Assembly (NCBI RefSeq): GCF_030161095.1
Contig: NZ_BSPP01000004.1
Span: 434,001 to 498,000, forward strand
Direction of reading: 5' to 3'
Length of the DNA: 64,000 nt
Source of the DNA: Cypionkella aquatica
GTDB taxonomy: Bacteria > Pseudomonadota > Alphaproteobacteria > Rhodobacterales > Rhodobacteraceae
A program made the position numbers and the translations under genes. The notes under the pieces were generated by a model. The model was not told where the DNA came from. It did not search any database and saw only the letters and a program-made list of their open reading frames with translations. The number at the start of each line of letters is the position of its first letter. Position 1 is the stretch's first letter. Shown here one piece after another: positions 62,989 through 64,000 of this stretch.

Positions 62989-64000
62989 CTAGACGTGCCG
63001 CGCGCCGTGATGCCAGACTGCGCCAAGCTGGCCGCTTGCATCCAGATGCACCAGATTAGCCAGCCGCCCTGCCCCCAGATGCCCATGCTGCGCCGATGCA
63101 CCAATCACCTGTGCGGGGATCGACGTCGCCATCGCCAAAGCCCGCGCGGGCGCAATACCGACGGTTTCGACCATCACCTGAACCGCCTGCGCAAGGCTTA
63201 GATCAGCTCCGGCCAAAGTGCCATCCTGCAACGTCAAACGCCCGCCATGCCGCCGCACCAGCCGACCATTCAGCGTGATCTCTTGCAGATCAGACCCGGC
63301 AAAGGCCATGCAATCCGAGACCAGAAACAACCCCGAAGCCTTGGCCGCCAGTGCGATTTGCAGCACCGCCGGGCTGACATGGATACCGTCTGCGATCAGG
63401 CCCGCCGCGTGGTTTTGCGACAAGACAGCGCCAACCAGACCGGGCTCGCGGTTGCCGATCTGGCTCATCGCGTTGAACAGATGCGTGGCGCAATGCGCGC
63501 CTGCGTCCATTGCGCCACGGGCGACGGTATAGCTGCAATCGCTGTGGCCCAAGCTGACCACGACCCCTGCCGCCGTCAAAGCAGCAATCTGTGCCGGGCT
63601 GGCATTTTCGGGCGCAAGCGTCAGCATCAGCGCGGGCAAAGCGGCGGCGGCAGCACACAGTTGCGCCACATCCTGCGCCGTCATTGGTCGGATCAAAGCC
63701 GGATCATGCGCGCCGTGGCGACGCGGATCCAGATGCGGGCCTTCTAGATGCAGGCCCAGAAAACCGGGGGTTTTCGCGCGGGTGGCGGCAATCCCGGCGG
63801 CGATGACTTGTGCCGTCGCCGCTGGCGTGTCGGTGATCAGCGTCGGCAGGATCCCCGCGCAACCCAGCGAGATATGCGCGGCACAGATGCGCTGCAGCGC
63901 TGCCAGATCGGTGCTGCCATCCACCATCAGCCCACCGCCGCCATTGACCTGCAAATCCAGAAAAGCCGGGGCAAGCGTCCCGCCAGACAGTGTCACGCGG
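62989..64000 (-). CDS. nagA: N-acetylglucosamine-6-phosphate deacetylase (N-terminus beyond the window)
   Basis: At least 335 residues are visible; the N-terminal part lies past base 64000, so the apparent start near 63996 is not real. The enzyme removes acetate from GlcNAc-6-phosphate. Visible motifs: PAFLDLQVNGGGGL (first metal-side motif), LGLHLEGPHLDPRRHGAH with the metal Glu, SLGHSDCSY, GAHCATHLFNAMSQIGNREPGLVG with His residues and LVSDCMAFAG with the catalytic Asp. It is convergent with dnaJ. Confidence 0.93.
   Translation of the reverse strand, partial: RVTLSGGTLAPAFLDLQVNGGGGLMVDGSTDLAALQRICAAHISLGCAGILPTLITDTPAATAQVIAAGIAATRAKTPGFLGLHLEGPHLDPRRHGAHDPALIRPMTAQDVAQLCAAAAALPALMLTLAPENASPAQIAALTAAGVVVSLGHSDCSYTVARGAMDAGAHCATHLFNAMSQIGNREPGLVGAVLSQNHAAGLIADGIHVSPAVLQIALAAKASGLFLVSDCMAFAGSDLQEITLNGRLVRRHGGRLTLQDGTLAGADLSLAQAVQVMVETVGIAPARALAMATSIPAQVIGASAQHGHLGAGRLANLVHLDASGQLGAVWHHGARHV

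Overview
The window looks like chromosome of a high-GC alphaproteobacterium of the Rhodobacteraceae (Rhodobacterales). The support is the bc1-complex genes with a separate cytochrome c1, a TPP-riboswitch thiBPQ operon, a long-form ribosome hibernation factor beside ptsN and the lpt genes, an archaic spore-coat-U pilus operon, an RpoH-type dnaK promoter and the overall protein style. Genus cannot be assigned from sequence alone. No rRNA, CRISPR array, prophage, transposase or integrase was seen. There is one tRNA (Leu, CAG).

Layout: 1-1.1 kb is the end of the cytochrome bc1 operon. 1.1-4.5 kb is a thiamine(-precursor) ABC importer under a TPP riboswitch, followed by aroC. 5.8-7.9 kb is a small AT-rich islet holding one 639-residue gene, a phosphoribosyltransferase-NADAR fusion. 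It is followed by an orphan ParB-like gene. 8.8-13.1 kb is a catabolic block (old-yellow-enzyme-type dehydrogenase, TetR and GntR regulators, HpaI-type aldolase). 13.3-20.2 kb holds a PQQ-type sugar dehydrogenase, an RND efflux pair and a beta-ketoadipyl-CoA thiolase. 20.4-24.2 kb is a three-gene envelope/signalling unit (YceI-OmpA protein, CxxCH protein, Ser/Thr kinase). After a 620-base non-coding stretch comes a four-gene chaperone-usher pilus operon (24.8-29.2 kb) with an unusually short chaperone. 29.2-34.4 kb carries queG, a GST, mtgA, a ParDE-type toxin-antitoxin pair, a GcvT-like protein and a small secreted protein. 34.4-41.8 kb is the glutamate synthase region with gltD and gltB separated by two small genes. 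41.8-48.9 kb has uppP, an NDUFA9-like protein, tRNA-Leu, an RNase D-like gene, kdsD, lptC-lptA-lptB, hpf and ptsN. 48.9-58.9 kb is a surface-polysaccharide cluster (sulfotransferase-like protein, four glycosyltransferases, galU, kdsB, cysQ, ABC-2 permease). 59-64 kb has an SH3 protein, dnaK-dnaJ and the 3' part of nagA.

How the genes work together: kdsD and kdsB supply Kdo steps, uppP recycles the undecaprenyl carrier, LptABC moves LPS, galU makes UDP-glucose, and the glycosyltransferases, sulfotransferase-like protein and permease could assemble and export a decorated surface glycan. The 3'-phosphoadenosine 5'-phosphate (PAP) phosphatase CysQ would remove the PAP left by sulfotransfer. The strongest candidate for something undescribed is the PRTase-NADAR fusion. 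One half belongs to a fold that makes ribose-5-phosphate N-glycosidic bonds and the other to a family that breaks such bonds or removes base-linked ADP-ribose. It stands alone in a foreign-looking islet under its own promoter region, which includes an exact CtrA-type box, and its own terminator.
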